Source: Blattabacterium clevelandi (GTDB lineage: Bacteria; Bacteroidota; Bacteroidia; Flavobacteriales; Blattabacteriaceae). Taken from it: 64,000 nucleotides of DNA. Of the stretch, positions 8,568 through 19,018 are shown piece after piece (the first letter of the stretch is position 1; each line of letters begins with the position of its first letter). The stretch spans positions 1 to 64,000 of the forward strand of contig NZ_CP029844.1 of the NCBI RefSeq assembly GCF_003268615.1, read 5' to 3'. Position numbers and translations under genes: made by a program. A model generated the notes under the pieces. The model was not told where the DNA came from. It did not search any database and saw nothing but the letters and a program-made list of their open reading frames with translations.

Positions 8568-10112
8568 TTATTTTTGATACATTTTTATTTTTTGATAAGA
8601 TTTTCCTATATAATTTATAATATCTTCCGCTATTATAGATTCTTCATTTTTTTCTATTGAAGCTATATCTCCTGCTAAACCATGTAAGTATACACCCATA
8701 ATACAAGATTGTTTGGGGGTATATCCTTGAGCTAATAAACCTGTAATCATTCCACTTAATACATCCCCACTTCCTGCGGTAGCCATTCCTGGATTTCCAG
8801 TGCTATTAAAATAAAGATTTCCATTAGGAGTTGAAATAACTGTATGTGCTCCTTTTAATACAATATAAATTTTATATTTTTTAGAAAATTTTTTTAATAA
8901 GTCTAATTTTTGATAATCATTTTTCCATGGACCACATAATCTTCTAAATTCTTTTGGATGTGGAGTAAAAATAGTTTTTTCTGGTATAAAATTGATTATT
9001 TTGAATTGATTAGATAATATATTTATAGCATCCGCATCTATGACCATAGGGATTTTATTTTTTTTATTTTTTAAAAAGAAAGATTCTAATGCATATGCAG
9101 TTATAGTTTTTCCCCCCATTCCCATTCCTATACCTATCGCATTTACATGAATATTAATAGGGATATTACTTATAAATTGATCTTCTAAATCTGTATTTAT
9201 AATAGCTTCTGGTATTAGAATTTGTAAAATTTGATATCCACAACGTGGTACATATACACTCAATTTTCCAATACCAATTCGAAAACTTGCTTTTGCAGAA
9301 AGAGCTATAGATCCAATCATTCCATGATATCCTCCAATCAGTAGTCCATGACCATAGTTCCCTTTATGAGAAAATTTTTTTCTTTTTTTATATATGGATT
9401 TAATCAAAATATCATCGATATAAAAATTCTTTACATACATTTCATTTGTATAGGATTCTTTATATCCAATATTTAATAAATGCCATTTTCCAATATAGTT
9501 AGCATAATCTGATAAAAAAAAAGGTAATTTAGGACTTTGAAAAGTTAATGTATGAGTCGCTTTTATAATTCCTTCAAAATTATTTTTATTTTTTTCCATA
9601 AAAAGACCAGATGGAAGATCTATAGAAATAACGGATATAAATTTATTTTCATTATTAATATAATGAAAAAAAGATTTCCAATATTTTTTTATAGGTCTAT
9701 TCAATCCTATTCCAAAAATTGCATCAATAAGTAGGCTATTTTTATTATCTAAAAAAATAGGAAAATCTTCTCCCTCATGAATAGTTTTCAATTCTATTCC
9801 TCCATACTTTAGGATTTTATTTTTATTAATGATAAATTCTGGAGAAAAATGATTAGAAATATTCAGAATATATATAGTGATTACCGTACTCCCATATTGT
9901 TGATATAACATTCTTGCTAAGGAAAGGCCATCTCCTCCATTTTTTCCATTTCCTGCTAATAATATAATTTTTTTAAGATTACGATAATTATGAATAATCC
10001 AATTCAAACAACTTTTAGCCGATCTTTCTATTAATTCTATAGAAGAAATATTTTCGTGATCAATACAATATTGATCTATTTTTTTAATTTGATTTAACGA
10101 AAGAATTTTCAT
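8568..10112 (-). CDS. nnr: Bifunctional NAD(P)H-hydrate epimerase / ADP-dependent dehydratase
   Basis: Repairs damaged hydrated NADH and NADPH. The 514-residue product fuses two domains. The N-terminal YjeF_N-type epimerase (about residues 1-215) carries GNGKNGGDGLSLAR and IDAIFGIGLNRP. The C-terminal ribokinase-like dehydratase (about 235-510) carries KGNYGHGLLIGG, FTPHPKEFRRL and the nucleotide-binding GNPGMATAGSGDVLSGMI. Length is normal for the fused form. The ATG at 10112 faces the E2 gene across a 62-base divergent gap, and the 3' end meets lnt with a seven-base gap. Retention in a reduced genome fits metabolite repair being essential. Confidence 0.92.
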   Translation of the reverse strand: MKILSLNQIKKIDQYCIDHENISSIELIERSAKSCLNWIIHNYRNLKKIILLAGNGKNGGDGLSLARMLYQQYGSTVITIYILNISNHFSPEFIINKNKILKYGGIELKTIHEGEDFPIFLDNKNSLLIDAIFGIGLNRPIKKYWKSFFHYINNENKFISVISIDLPSGLFMEKNKNNFEGIIKATHTLTFQSPKLPFFLSDYANYIGKWHLLNIGYKESYTNEMYVKNFYIDDILIKSIYKKRKKFSHKGNYGHGLLIGGYHGMIGSIALSAKASFRIGIGKLSVYVPRCGYQILQILIPEAIINTDLEDQFISNIPINIHVNAIGIGMGMGGKTITAYALESFFLKNKKNKIPMVIDADAINILSNQFKIINFIPEKTIFTPHPKEFRRLCGPWKNDYQKLDLLKKFSKKYKIYIVLKGAHTVISTPNGNLYFNSTGNPGMATAGSGDVLSGMITGLLAQGYTPKQSCIMGVYLHGLAGDIASIEKNEESIIAEDIINYIGKSYQKIKMYQK

Positions 10113-10130
10113 TTTTTGAAATGAATTTAT

Positions 10131-10138
10131 TATTTTTG
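10131..10138 (+). promoter_or_regulatory. Possible Bacteroidota -7 promoter element before the E2 gene
   Basis: TATTTTTG matches the Bacteroidota -7 consensus TAnnTTTG and lies 36 bases before the E2 start codon, in the divergent gap with nnr. A TTTG occurs at 10115-10118, but its spacing is shorter than the usual -33 to -7 distance. A TATTTTTG also occurs on the minus strand of the same gap. In sequence this AT-rich the match is only suggestive. Confidence 0.25.
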
Positions 10139-10174
10139 ATTAAGCAAAAATAATATATAAAACGATAAATTTAG

Positions 10175-11380
10175 ATGGCTGAGTATAATTTAATTCTTCC
10201 ATCCATGGGTGAAAGTATAGTTGAGGCTACTATCATTCGGTGGTTAAAAAAAGAAGGAGATTATATCAAAGAAGAAGATTTATTAGTGGAAATTTCTACG
10301 GATAAAGTAGATTCTGAAATTACTTCTCCAGTAAATGGAATACTGAAAAAAAAATTATTTTCTACAAATGAGGTAGCTAAAGTAGGAAGTCCTATAGCAA
10401 TTCTAGAAATAGAAGATAAAGAAATTTATCTAGAAAATAGAACACGATTTTATTCCCCTTTTATACGTACCATTGCTAAAAAAGAAGGGATTAGTTTATA
10501 TGAATTAGAATCTATAGAAGGAACTGGAAAAAAAGGAAGAATTAATAAAAATGATATTATAAAATATATTAGAAATAAAAAAGAAAATAAAATAGTTAAT
10601 AAAAATGATACTATTTTATCTTCTACTTGTTGTCTCATAAATAATAATCAGCAGAGTAATGAAAATAAAAACGAAACCATAGTAGAAATGGATAGAATTC
10701 GTAAAATAACTTCATCTCATATGGTTTATAGTAAAAAAATATCTGCTCATGTAACATCTTTTGTAGAAGCAGATGTTACAAATATCGTTAAATGGAGAGA
10801 TAAAATGAAGGATATTTTTAAGAAAAATACAGGAGAAAAATTGACTTTGATGTCTATATTTGTAGAATGTGTAGTGAAAGCTATCAAAGATTATCCTATG
10901 ATCAATATATCTGTGAATGGAACTAATATTATAAAAAAAAAAAATATTCATATAGGATTAGCTACAGCATTACCTAATGGTAATCTCATTGTTCCTGTGA
11001 TTAAAAATGCAGATTCTTATAGTTTGGGGGGATTAATCAAAATTATCAATAATTTAATAAAAAGAGCTAAATCTAATCAATTAAAACCTGAAGAAACTAA
11101 AGGTGGCACCTATACCATTAGTAATATAGGAAGTTTTGGAAATCTATTTGGAACTCCTATTATACATCAACCTCAAGTAGCTATTATGGGAATAGGATTA
11201 ATACAAAAAAAATTATCTGTTATAGAAAAACCAGAAGGAGATTTTATTGGGATAAGACATAAGATTTATTTATCTCATTCTTATGATCATCGTGTAATAG
11301 ATGGTGTACTCGGAGGTGGATTTGTTAAAAAAGTTGCCTTATATTTAGAAGAATATAAATGTTATACAAAAATAATATGA
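10175..11380 (+). CDS. 2-oxoacid dehydrogenase complex E2 (dihydrolipoyl acyltransferase)
   Basis: Acyltransferase core of a 2-oxoacid dehydrogenase complex. The 401 residues show a single N-terminal lipoyl domain (residues 1-77) with the lipoylation site Lys44 in STDKVDSE, a peripheral subunit-binding domain near 90-128 (SPFIRTIAKKEGISLYELE), and a catalytic domain ending in His372 and Asp376 of HRVID. The N-terminus resembles Bacteroidota E2 proteins annotated as branched-chain or 2-oxoglutarate type rather than pyruvate E2, but the substrate cannot be settled from sequence alone. No E1 or E3 gene lies in the window. A twelve-base A tract occurs at 10933-10944. The stop overlaps the ppa start in ATGA. 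Confidence 0.88.
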   Translation: MAEYNLILPSMGESIVEATIIRWLKKEGDYIKEEDLLVEISTDKVDSEITSPVNGILKKKLFSTNEVAKVGSPIAILEIEDKEIYLENRTRFYSPFIRTIAKKEGISLYELESIEGTGKKGRINKNDIIKYIRNKKENKIVNKNDTILSSTCCLINNNQQSNENKNETIVEMDRIRKITSSHMVYSKKISAHVTSFVEADVTNIVKWRDKMKDIFKKNTGEKLTLMSIFVECVVKAIKDYPMINISVNGTNIIKKKNIHIGLATALPNGNLIVPVIKNADSYSLGGLIKIINNLIKRAKSNQLKPEETKGGTYTISNIGSFGNLFGTPIIHQPQVAIMGIGLIQKKLSVIEKPEGDFIGIRHKIYLSHSYDHRVIDGVLGGGFVKKVALYLEEYKCYTKII

Positions 11381-11868
11381 AAATAAATTTTGATGTATTG
11401 ATAGAAATACCTAAAGGAAGTAGAAATAAATATGAGTTTGATAAAAAAAATAATTTAATTCGATTAGATAGGGTATTGTATTCTCCTATGAGTTATCCAA
11501 CAGATTATGGTTTTATTCCAAAAACCCTTTCAAAAGATGGGGACCCATTAGACGTTTTAGTTTTTTTAACTGAACCAACTATTCCAGGATGTTTGATCAG
11601 AGTTAAACCAATTGGTATTTTTTTTATGACTGATGAAAATGGAGAAGATGAAAAAATTATTTCTGTTCCTATTTCAGATCCAAATTATAATATAATTAAC
11701 GATATTGATGAAATTTCTTTTCATGCTAAAAAAGAAATTGAACATTTTTTTCTAGTATATAAAGATTTAGAAAATAAGAAAGTGATAATAGGTGATTGGA
11801 AAAATAAAGATATAGCAATTTCTATTTATAAAGAATCTTATTTAAGATATAAGAATCATAAAAACTAA
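11377..11868 (+). CDS. ppa: Inorganic pyrophosphatase
   Basis: Soluble family I pyrophosphatase that hydrolyses PPi and pulls forward biosynthetic reactions. The signature KDGDPLDVLVF with its metal-binding Asp residues is intact, as are EIPKGSRNKYE near the N-terminus and SYPTDYGFIP. I choose the ATG at 11377, which overlaps the E2 stop, giving 163 residues; an in-frame TTG upstream is possible but would add only six residues inside E2. The stop codon overlaps the stop of aspS on the other strand. Confidence 0.95.
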   Translation: MKINFDVLIEIPKGSRNKYEFDKKNNLIRLDRVLYSPMSYPTDYGFIPKTLSKDGDPLDVLVFLTEPTIPGCLIRVKPIGIFFMTDENGEDEKIISVPISDPNYNIINDIDEISFHAKKEIEHFFLVYKDLENKKVIIGDWKNKDIAISIYKESYLRYKNHKN

Positions 11869-13607
11869 TGTGTATTTTTTGATATATTCAATTCTTTTAA
11901 CTTTTTTTCTTTTAAAAAAGATGGAGAATTAACCATAATATCTTTTCCAGAATTGTTTTTTGGAAAAGCAATGAAATCTTTTATATTCCCTTTTCCTTCC
12001 AAAATAGATAATAATCTATCTAATCCAAATGCGATTCCTCCATGAGGAGGGGCACCATATTCAAGAGCTTTAATTAAAAATCCAAATTCAGATTTTATTT
12101 CTTTTATGGATAATCCTAAATGTTTGAAAATTAAATTTTGTATTTTTTTATCATGAATACGTATAGATCCACCACCTATTTCCACACCATTAATAATTAA
12201 ATCATAGGATTTGGAACGAATATCACCTGGAAATTTTTCCAACAAATGGATATCTTCTTTTTTTGGACTAGTAAAAGGATGATGAAAAGACCTATATCTT
12301 TGGATTTTTTCATTCCACTCTAAAAGAGGTAAATCTATAATCCATAAAGGTTTAAATATTTGATAATTTTTTAGAAAATTTAAGCAATTTGATATATCTA
12401 TACGTAATTTATTAAGTTTTATTTTATTTTGTATTTTTTTTGAAAAAAAAATAAATAATAAATCACCAGGATGAGAATCTATATTTTTGATAATTTTTAC
12501 TAAATTTTCTCTAGTAAATAATTTTTTTTTTGAAGAAATAAATGTTTTATTAGGAAAAAATTTTACCCAAAAAATTTCTTGATCTTCTATTTTTGATTGT
12601 TTAATCGATTTTATTATTGAATAAATTTGATCATATGTATAATGACTGCATTTTAGTACGTTAATCACTATGATGAATTTTTTTTTTTGAAAATATTCAA
12701 ATTTATTTTTTGGAATAAAATCATTGATATCCAAAATTTTTATTAAAAAACGTAGATCAGGGGTTTCAGTTCCATATTTTTTTATCGCATCAGAATAAGT
12801 AATACAAGTAAAAGGTTCTAATTGAATATTTTTTATTTTTTTGAATATATATTGAATAAAATATTCAAAAAAAAGTAGTATATCATTAACCTCTACAAAG
12901 GCCATTTCACAATCTATTTGTGTAAATTCAATTTGACGATCAGAACGAGAATCTTCATCTCGGAAACATTTTACAATTTGAAAATATTTATCTATTCCTC
13001 CTATCATCAATAATTGTTTGAATAATTGAGGAGATTGAGGTAAAGAATAAAATTGACCGGAATGAATTCTAGAAGGGACGACAAAACTCCTAGCTCCTTC
13101 TGGAGTATGGTTTATCAATAAAGGAGTTTCTATTTCTATGAATCCATTTTTAGAAAGAAAATTTCTTATTTCTATAGATATCTGATGACGAAGTATCAAA
13201 TTATTTTTGATCGGATTTCTTCGGATGTCAAGATATCTATATTTCATACGACATTCTTCATCTCCATCTGTTTTATCTTCTATAATAAAAGGGGGGATAA
13301 TAGATGGATTCAATATTTCTAGTTTAGAAACTAAAATTTCTATTTCTCCTGTAGATATATTGAAATTTTTAGATTTTTTTTTTACTACTTTTCCATTAAC
13401 TTTAATGAGAAATTCTTTTCCTAAATTAAAGTTTTTGTGTATTAAATTTTTTGAAAAAATAAGTTGTATGATTCCAAAATAATCTCTAATGTCTATAAAA
13501 ATCAAGGATCCTAAATTTCTTATTTTTTGAATCCACCCAGATAAAACCACTTCTTTACCAATATCTTTTTGACATAATTCTCCGCAATTATGTGTTCGGT
13601 AAAGCAT
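11865..13607 (-). CDS. aspS: Aspartyl-tRNA synthetase
   Basis: Class IIb synthetase that charges tRNA-Asp. The 580 residues contain an N-terminal OB-fold anticodon domain (LYRTHNCGELCQKDIGKEV onwards), the class II motif 1 region around IETPLLINHTPEGARSF, motif 2 with CFRDEDSRSDRQIEFTQID, a GAD insertion domain and motif 3 GIAFGLDRLLSI. The frame is open further upstream, into infB, but homologues begin at MLYRTHNCGEL, so ATG 13607 is used; the infB stop lies one base upstream. It is the last gene of nusA-infB-aspS. The presence of the GAD domain makes it the bacterial type. Confidence 0.96.
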   Translation of the reverse strand: MLYRTHNCGELCQKDIGKEVVLSGWIQKIRNLGSLIFIDIRDYFGIIQLIFSKNLIHKNFNLGKEFLIKVNGKVVKKKSKNFNISTGEIEILVSKLEILNPSIIPPFIIEDKTDGDEECRMKYRYLDIRRNPIKNNLILRHQISIEIRNFLSKNGFIEIETPLLINHTPEGARSFVVPSRIHSGQFYSLPQSPQLFKQLLMIGGIDKYFQIVKCFRDEDSRSDRQIEFTQIDCEMAFVEVNDILLFFEYFIQYIFKKIKNIQLEPFTCITYSDAIKKYGTETPDLRFLIKILDINDFIPKNKFEYFQKKKFIIVINVLKCSHYTYDQIYSIIKSIKQSKIEDQEIFWVKFFPNKTFISSKKKLFTRENLVKIIKNIDSHPGDLLFIFFSKKIQNKIKLNKLRIDISNCLNFLKNYQIFKPLWIIDLPLLEWNEKIQRYRSFHHPFTSPKKEDIHLLEKFPGDIRSKSYDLIINGVEIGGGSIRIHDKKIQNLIFKHLGLSIKEIKSEFGFLIKALEYGAPPHGGIAFGLDRLLSILEGKGNIKDFIAFPKNNSGKDIMVNSPSFLKEKKLKELNISKNTH

Positions 13608-13608
13608 A

Positions 13609-16275
13609 TTAATTTTTTTTATTATTATTAGTAGATAATTCTTCATAAACCTCAACGATATCTCCATGTCTAATATTATGATAATCTTTGATTCCTAACC
13701 CACATTCATAACCTTTAGATACTTCTTTTACATCTTCTTTAAAACGTTTTAAGGAAGTTAATTCACCATTTTGGAATATAACTATTCCATCTCTAATTAA
13801 TCTTACTTTTCCTTGACGTAATAATTTTCCTTCTATTACCATGCATCCAGCTATATTTCCAGTTTTTGAAATTTTAAAAATTTCTCTTATTTCTGCATTT
13901 CCTAATATTTTTTCTCTTATTTCAGGAGATAACATTCCATCCATAGCTTCTTGAAGATCATTAATAATATTGTAGATAATTGAATAAGTACGTATTTCTA
14001 TATCTTCTTTTTTTGCTATATTTTTAGATCCATTATTTGGACGAACATTAAATCCTATTATAACGGCATCTGAAGCACTTGCCAATAATACATCGGATTC
14101 TGTAATTTGTCCTACTCCTTTATAGATAATATTCACCATAATTGTATTTGTAGATAATTTTTGTAATGAATCCGAAATAGCTTCTACAGAGCCATCAACA
14201 TCACCTTTAAGAATTATTTTTAATTCTTTAAAATCTCCTAAGGCTATCCTTCTTCCTATTTCATCTAATGTTAGATGTTTTTGAGATCGTATATTTTGTT
14301 CTCTTTGTAATTGCTCTCTTCTTGAAGCGAGTTGTTTTGCTAGTTTTTCATCTTTAAAAACTTTAAATTTATCCCCAGCAGTAGGTGCTCCATTTAATCC
14401 TAGTATAGTAATTGGTTTGGAAGGACCTGCTGAATGAATAGATTTTCCACGTTCATCTAAAATATTTTTTACTTTTCCATGATTAATTCCTGCTAATACA
14501 TAATCTCCTACTTTTAATGTTCCACTTTGCAAAAGCATGGTGGTTATATAGCCTCTACCTTTATCTAAAGAAGCTTCTATCACTGTTCCGACAGCAGGTT
14601 TATTTGGATTTGATTTTAAATCTAATAATTCTGATAATAAAAGTACTTTTTCCAATAATTTATCCACTCCAGTTCCTAATTTTGCGGATATTTCTTGAGA
14701 CGGATATTTTCCTCCCCATTCTTCTACTAAGAAATTTAAATTAGCTAATTGTTCTCGAATTTTATCAGATTTTGCATTTGGTTTATCCATTTTATTGAAT
14801 ACAAATATCATAGGAACATTAGCCGCTTGGGCATGACTAATAGCTTCTTTTGTTTGAGGCATGACTTGATCATCTCCTGCAATCACTATGATCGCGATAT
14901 CTGTAACTTGTGCTCCTCTTGCACGCATAGCTGTAAATGCTTCATGCCCTGGAGTATCTAAAAAAGTAATACTATGATTATTAGAACATTCTACACTATA
15001 GGCTGCTATATGTTGAGTAATTCCACCAGATTCACCTGCAATTACATTAGTATTTCTAATATGATCCAATAAAGATGTTTTTCCATGATCTACATGTCCC
15101 ATTATAGTAATAATAGGAGGTCTAGGTTTTAAATTTTCTTCTAAATCTTTATCATCTTGAATCACTTCTTCTAAATCTAATCCTACAAATTCTACATTAT
15201 ATCCAAATTCATCTGTCACTAGTGTTATTATTTCTGCATCTAGTCTTTGATTCATAGTAACCATAAGTCCTAAAGACATACAAGACATAATTACATCTGT
15301 TGCATTGACGTTCATCATAGATGATAATTCATTTACAGTTGTAAATTCAGCTATTTTAAGTATTTTTTCTTTTTTTTCATTGTCTATTTCATTTTGAAGA
15401 ATTCTTTTTTCTTTTTTGTATTGACGTTTTTCTTTTCTAATTTTTGAAGCTTTTGATTTTATCCCTTTCGAAGAAAGTTTTTCTAAAGTTTCTTTAATTT
15501 GTTTTTCAATTTGATCTTTTGTAATTACAGATTTTTGTGAATTTTTTTTATTTTTTGATTTTTCAATCTTTTTATAAGATGAATGGGTTAAATAAATTTT
15601 TCTTTCTTTTTCCTGTTTTTTCTTTACAGGAATATTTTTTATATCTTCAACAAAAATTTCTTTTTTAATTCTTTTTCGTCTTTTTTTAATTTGATCTTCT
15701 AGTCTTATTCTTTTTTTTTCAAATTGAGATAAATCAATCCTATCTCCTGTTAACATAACTCCATCTAATTTTTGATAGATAGTATCTATATGTTCAGGTT
15801 TTTTATCTTTATTCTGAATAGATTTATTATAAAAAGAATCTTGTTTTTTATCTATTTCTCTAATTTTTTTATTATTATAATCTTTTTTATAGGAATCCTT
15901 TTTTTTTTCTGTAAAAAATTCTTTTTTTCCATGTTTTTTTTCTAGTGTATCTATATTTATTTTTCCTATTTTTTTAAAACCAATTAAATTTTCTGATTTT
16001 GCACGAATGATTTGAGGAGAATATTTTGATTTTAGTAATTCTTCTTTTATTTTCTTTTTTTCTATTTTTTTTTGCAAAAAAACTTTTTCAGAAGCATCTC
16101 GTATTTCTTTATAAGTTTTAAATTCTCGTACAATAAATTTGTATATTTTTTCTTCTATTTTTGCATTAGGATTATTTTCTATTTTAATTCCTTTTTTTTT
16201 CAAAAAATTAACGACTCTTTTTAAGGAAATATTAAATTTAGTCAATACGTTTTTTAATCTGATTTTATCAGTCAT
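13609..16275 (-). CDS. infB: Translation initiation factor IF-2
   Basis: GTPase that brings initiator fMet-tRNA to the ribosome and promotes subunit joining. The 888-residue protein has a small N-terminal IF2_N segment ([19 protein letters not shown]), a long Lys-rich low-complexity linker to about residue 300, a second IF2_N-like region and then the GTPase. G1 is [12 protein letters not shown] near residue 393, followed by DTPGHEAF and NKMDKP. Domains II to IV follow to the C-terminus. The linker is extremely AT-rich with many A runs. It lies 41 bases after nusA and is followed directly by aspS. Confidence 0.97.
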   Translation of the reverse strand: MTDKIRLKNVLTKFNISLKRVVNFLKKKGIKIENNPNAKIEEKIYKFIVREFKTYKEIRDASEKVFLQKKIEKKKIKEELLKSKYSPQIIRAKSENLIGFKKIGKINIDTLEKKHGKKEFFTEKKKDSYKKDYNNKKIREIDKKQDSFYNKSIQNKDKKPEHIDTIYQKLDGVMLTGDRIDLSQFEKKRIRLEDQIKKRRKRIKKEIFVEDIKNIPVKKKQEKERKIYLTHSSYKKIEKSKNKKNSQKSVITKDQIEKQIKETLEKLSSKGIKSKASKIRKEKRQYKKEKRILQNEIDNEKKEKILKIAEFTTVNELSSMMNVNATDVIMSCMSLGLMVTMNQRLDAEIITLVTDEFGYNVEFVGLDLEEVIQDDKDLEENLKPRPPIITIMGHVDHGKTSLLDHIRNTNVIAGESGGITQHIAAYSVECSNNHSITFLDTPGHEAFTAMRARGAQVTDIAIIVIAGDDQVMPQTKEAISHAQAANVPMIFVFNKMDKPNAKSDKIREQLANLNFLVEEWGGKYPSQEISAKLGTGVDKLLEKVLLLSELLDLKSNPNKPAVGTVIEASLDKGRGYITTMLLQSGTLKVGDYVLAGINHGKVKNILDERGKSIHSAGPSKPITILGLNGAPTAGDKFKVFKDEKLAKQLASRREQLQREQNIRSQKHLTLDEIGRRIALGDFKELKIILKGDVDGSVEAISDSLQKLSTNTIMVNIIYKGVGQITESDVLLASASDAVIIGFNVRPNNGSKNIAKKEDIEIRTYSIIYNIINDLQEAMDGMLSPEIREKILGNAEIREIFKISKTGNIAGCMVIEGKLLRQGKVRLIRDGIVIFQNGELTSLKRFKEDVKEVSKGYECGLGIKDYHNIRHGDIVEVYEELSTNNNKKN

Positions 16276-16316
16276 AATAATAAAAATAAAGATAAAAATT
16301 ATTTATCTATAAAAAA

Positions 16317-17573
16317 TTAGGTATTTATATTATTTAATTCCTCTTCAAATTCTTTTTTTAGAATAAAAATTACTTTTTTAATAATTTTTTCTTCAAGATT
16401 AGTTCTTTTACTGAGATCGTTATTTCTATAATTTAAAATAGATTTTGCTGTATTTAAACCCACTTGATGGAATTTTTCAATAACTTCTGGTTCTATTTCA
16501 TCAGAAAATTCCGTTAATTCTACATCATCTTCATAAGGATAATCTCTAAATATATGAATTTTATATCCAGTTAATTGACTGGCTAATCGTATATTTTGAC
16601 CACCTCTACCAATAGCTTTGGATATTTCTTCTAATTTTACATATACATTTACATATTTTTGTTCTTCATTTACTTCCATCATAGAAATTTTAGCTGGGCT
16701 TAATGCTCTTGTTATATACAATTGTATATTGGTAGTATAATTAATAACATCTATATTTTCGTTTTTTAATTCTCTAACAATAGGATGAATTCTAGATCCT
16801 TTCATTCCTACACAAGCTCCAACAGGATCTATACGGTCATCATAAGATTCTACGGAAACTTTAGCTTTTTCTCCTGGAATACGTGCTACTTTTTTGACAG
16901 TAATTAATCCTTCAGATACTTCTGGAATTTCTAATTTAAAAAGTTCTTCTAAAAAAGATTCGTCTTTTCTGGTCAAAACGGCAAAAGGTTTACTATCTTT
17001 CCAATCTACTTTTTTGACCAATACTTTAACAGGATCCCCTTTACGAAAAAAATCATTTGGAATTTGTTCTTGTTTAGGTAGAACCATTTCATTTTGTTCA
17101 TCATCTTTCATTATAATTTGTTTAGGTAAAATATGATATACTTCTACATTAATAATTTCTCCTATTTTACTTTTAATTTTTTTATAGGTATTAGTATTAT
17201 CATATTCATTTATTTTTGAAAGTAAATTTTGTCTTAGAGATAAAATGGCTCTCCTCCCTATAGATTTCAATTCTACTTTTTCGGTTACTTCTTCTCCAAT
17301 TTCAAAATCCATTTCTATTTTACGGGCTGTAGATAATTCTATTTCTTGATTTGGATCTTTTACAGTTCCATTTTTAACAACTATACGATTTCTCCAAATT
17401 TCTAAATCTCCTTGATCTGGATTAACAATAATATCGTAATTTTTAGAAGAATCATATTTTTTTTTTAATACACATCTTATAGATTCTTCTAGTATGGCCA
17501 TTAAACTTACTCTATCTATGTTTTTTTCATATTTAAAATCTGAAAAAGAATCTATTAAAGCTTCATTATCCAT
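16317..17573 (-). CDS. nusA: Transcription termination/antitermination factor NusA
   Basis: RNA polymerase-associated factor that modulates pausing, termination and antitermination. The 418 residues show the N-terminal polymerase-binding domain, an S1 domain (GEIINVEVYHILPKQIIM region, about 130-200) and two KH domains with GACVGMKGSRIHPIV and AIGRGGQNIRLASQLTG. The ATG at 17573 is preferred because homologues start at MDNEALIDSFSDFK; the open frame extends only nine codons further. In free-living relatives rimP usually precedes nusA; here the gene opens the operon and faces an MscS gene across 173 bases. Confidence 0.95.
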   Translation of the reverse strand: MDNEALIDSFSDFKYEKNIDRVSLMAILEESIRCVLKKKYDSSKNYDIIVNPDQGDLEIWRNRIVVKNGTVKDPNQEIELSTARKIEMDFEIGEEVTEKVELKSIGRRAILSLRQNLLSKINEYDNTNTYKKIKSKIGEIINVEVYHILPKQIIMKDDEQNEMVLPKQEQIPNDFFRKGDPVKVLVKKVDWKDSKPFAVLTRKDESFLEELFKLEIPEVSEGLITVKKVARIPGEKAKVSVESYDDRIDPVGACVGMKGSRIHPIVRELKNENIDVINYTTNIQLYITRALSPAKISMMEVNEEQKYVNVYVKLEEISKAIGRGGQNIRLASQLTGYKIHIFRDYPYEDDVELTEFSDEIEPEVIEKFHQVGLNTAKSILNYRNNDLSKRTNLEEKIIKKVIFILKKEFEEELNNINT

Positions 17574-17746
17574 AATTTTTAAATTTAAAAATTGAATCAA
17601 AATTTTTTATCTTTTATCTTTTATAACGTAATTCAATATCTATTATATTCTTCAATATACTAAGAAAGGATAAAATTTATTGAAAATTACTTATACTAAG
17701 TTAATTTGAATAATAGAGAGATTTATCTATATTTTTAAAAATTATT

Positions 17747-19006
17747 ATGGAAATATTAGAAATATTTAATATTCAATATAAATGGATTTTTTATGAATTT
17801 ACTCCAAATTTTTTTTTAAAAAAATGGGGTAGTATAGCCTTGATCATAATTTGTAAAATATTTTTATTTACTTGTTTATTAATTACTTTGGAATTTATTT
17901 TTAATAGGGTAGTTCGTTTGATAGGTAGAAGAATTATAAGTTCTACTCACTTTATTTGGGATAATATATTATATGAAAATAAAGTTTTTGATAGTTTAGC
18001 ACATTTTTTTCCATTATCAATTGGATTTATTTTAATCAACCCAGTTTTTAAAAACTATCCTAAAATTATTCTATATCTAGAAAAAATATTTGATATATTA
18101 TTTGTATTGATAATTTTACAATTTTTGATTAGAGTAGTTAATTCAATTATGAGAATTTATACTAGTGAAAATAGTCATCAAACCATTGCAGTCCGTTCTT
18201 TTTCACAATTATTAAAAATAATATCGGTTATGTTTTGTGTTTTGGTAATTATTTCTATTTTAACAAAAAATGATCTTATTACTGTTCTTACTAGTTTAGG
18301 AGCAATAACTGCTATTGTTATACTAGTTTTTAGGGATACAATCCTAGGATTTGTATCTGGAGTACAGATGGCTTCTACTAAAATGATCAAAGTAGGAGAT
18401 TGGATAGGAATACATAAATATAGTATAGAAGGTACTGTAATAGAAATAAATTTAACTTCTGCAAAAATAGAAAATTTTGATAAAACTATTACAAGTGTTC
18501 CTACTTATGATCTTATATCTACTGCAGTAACTAATTTTGAGGTAATGCGTAAAAAAAATATACGTAGAATCAAAAGATCTATTTTATTTAGCATACAATC
18601 ATTTCAGTTTTGTAATTCAGAAAGTTTAGAAAAATTCCAAAATTTTTATTTAATAAAAAATTATATTCATAGAAAACAAAAAGAAATAGAAATTTTTAAT
18701 AAAGATCAAAATATTGATCTTAATATAGATATTAATGGAAGAAAATTAACTAACATTGGTATTTTTCGTCAATATGCATTATCTTATTTACATCAACACC
18801 CTAAAATATCTCAATCAGAAACTTTGATGGTAAGACACTTAAATCCTACACCTTATGGTCTTCCTGTCGAATTATATTGTTTTACGAATACTTCTGAATC
18901 TATAAAATATGAACAAATACAAGCTAGTGTTTTTGATCACTTATTAACAGCTTCTAAAGAATTTAGTTTAAAAGTTACACAAGTAACTACAAATATTTCT
19001 CCTTAA
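17747..19006 (+). CDS. MscS-family mechanosensitive channel (YbdG-like)
   Basis: Membrane channel family that releases solutes on hypo-osmotic shock. The 419-residue product has about four to five N-terminal hydrophobic segments, the pore-lining helix and MscS beta domain around VLTSLGAITAIVILVFRDTI and VGDWIGIHKYSIEGTVIEI, and a C-terminal cytoplasmic domain. The size and the long C-terminal region resemble the YbdG-type branch rather than small MscS. It stands alone after the nusA divergent region and precedes pdxJ by 12 bases. Substrate range and gating cannot be judged from sequence. Confidence 0.88.
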   Translation: MEILEIFNIQYKWIFYEFTPNFFLKKWGSIALIIICKIFLFTCLLITLEFIFNRVVRLIGRRIISSTHFIWDNILYENKVFDSLAHFFPLSIGFILINPVFKNYPKIILYLEKIFDILFVLIILQFLIRVVNSIMRIYTSENSHQTIAVRSFSQLLKIISVMFCVLVIISILTKNDLITVLTSLGAITAIVILVFRDTILGFVSGVQMASTKMIKVGDWIGIHKYSIEGTVIEINLTSAKIENFDKTITSVPTYDLISTAVTNFEVMRKKNIRRIKRSILFSIQSFQFCNSESLEKFQNFYLIKNYIHRKQKEIEIFNKDQNIDLNIDINGRKLTNIGIFRQYALSYLHQHPKISQSETLMVRHLNPTPYGLPVELYCFTNTSESIKYEQIQASVFDHLLTASKEFSLKVTQVTTNISP

Positions 19007-19018
19007 AATTAAATTAAT

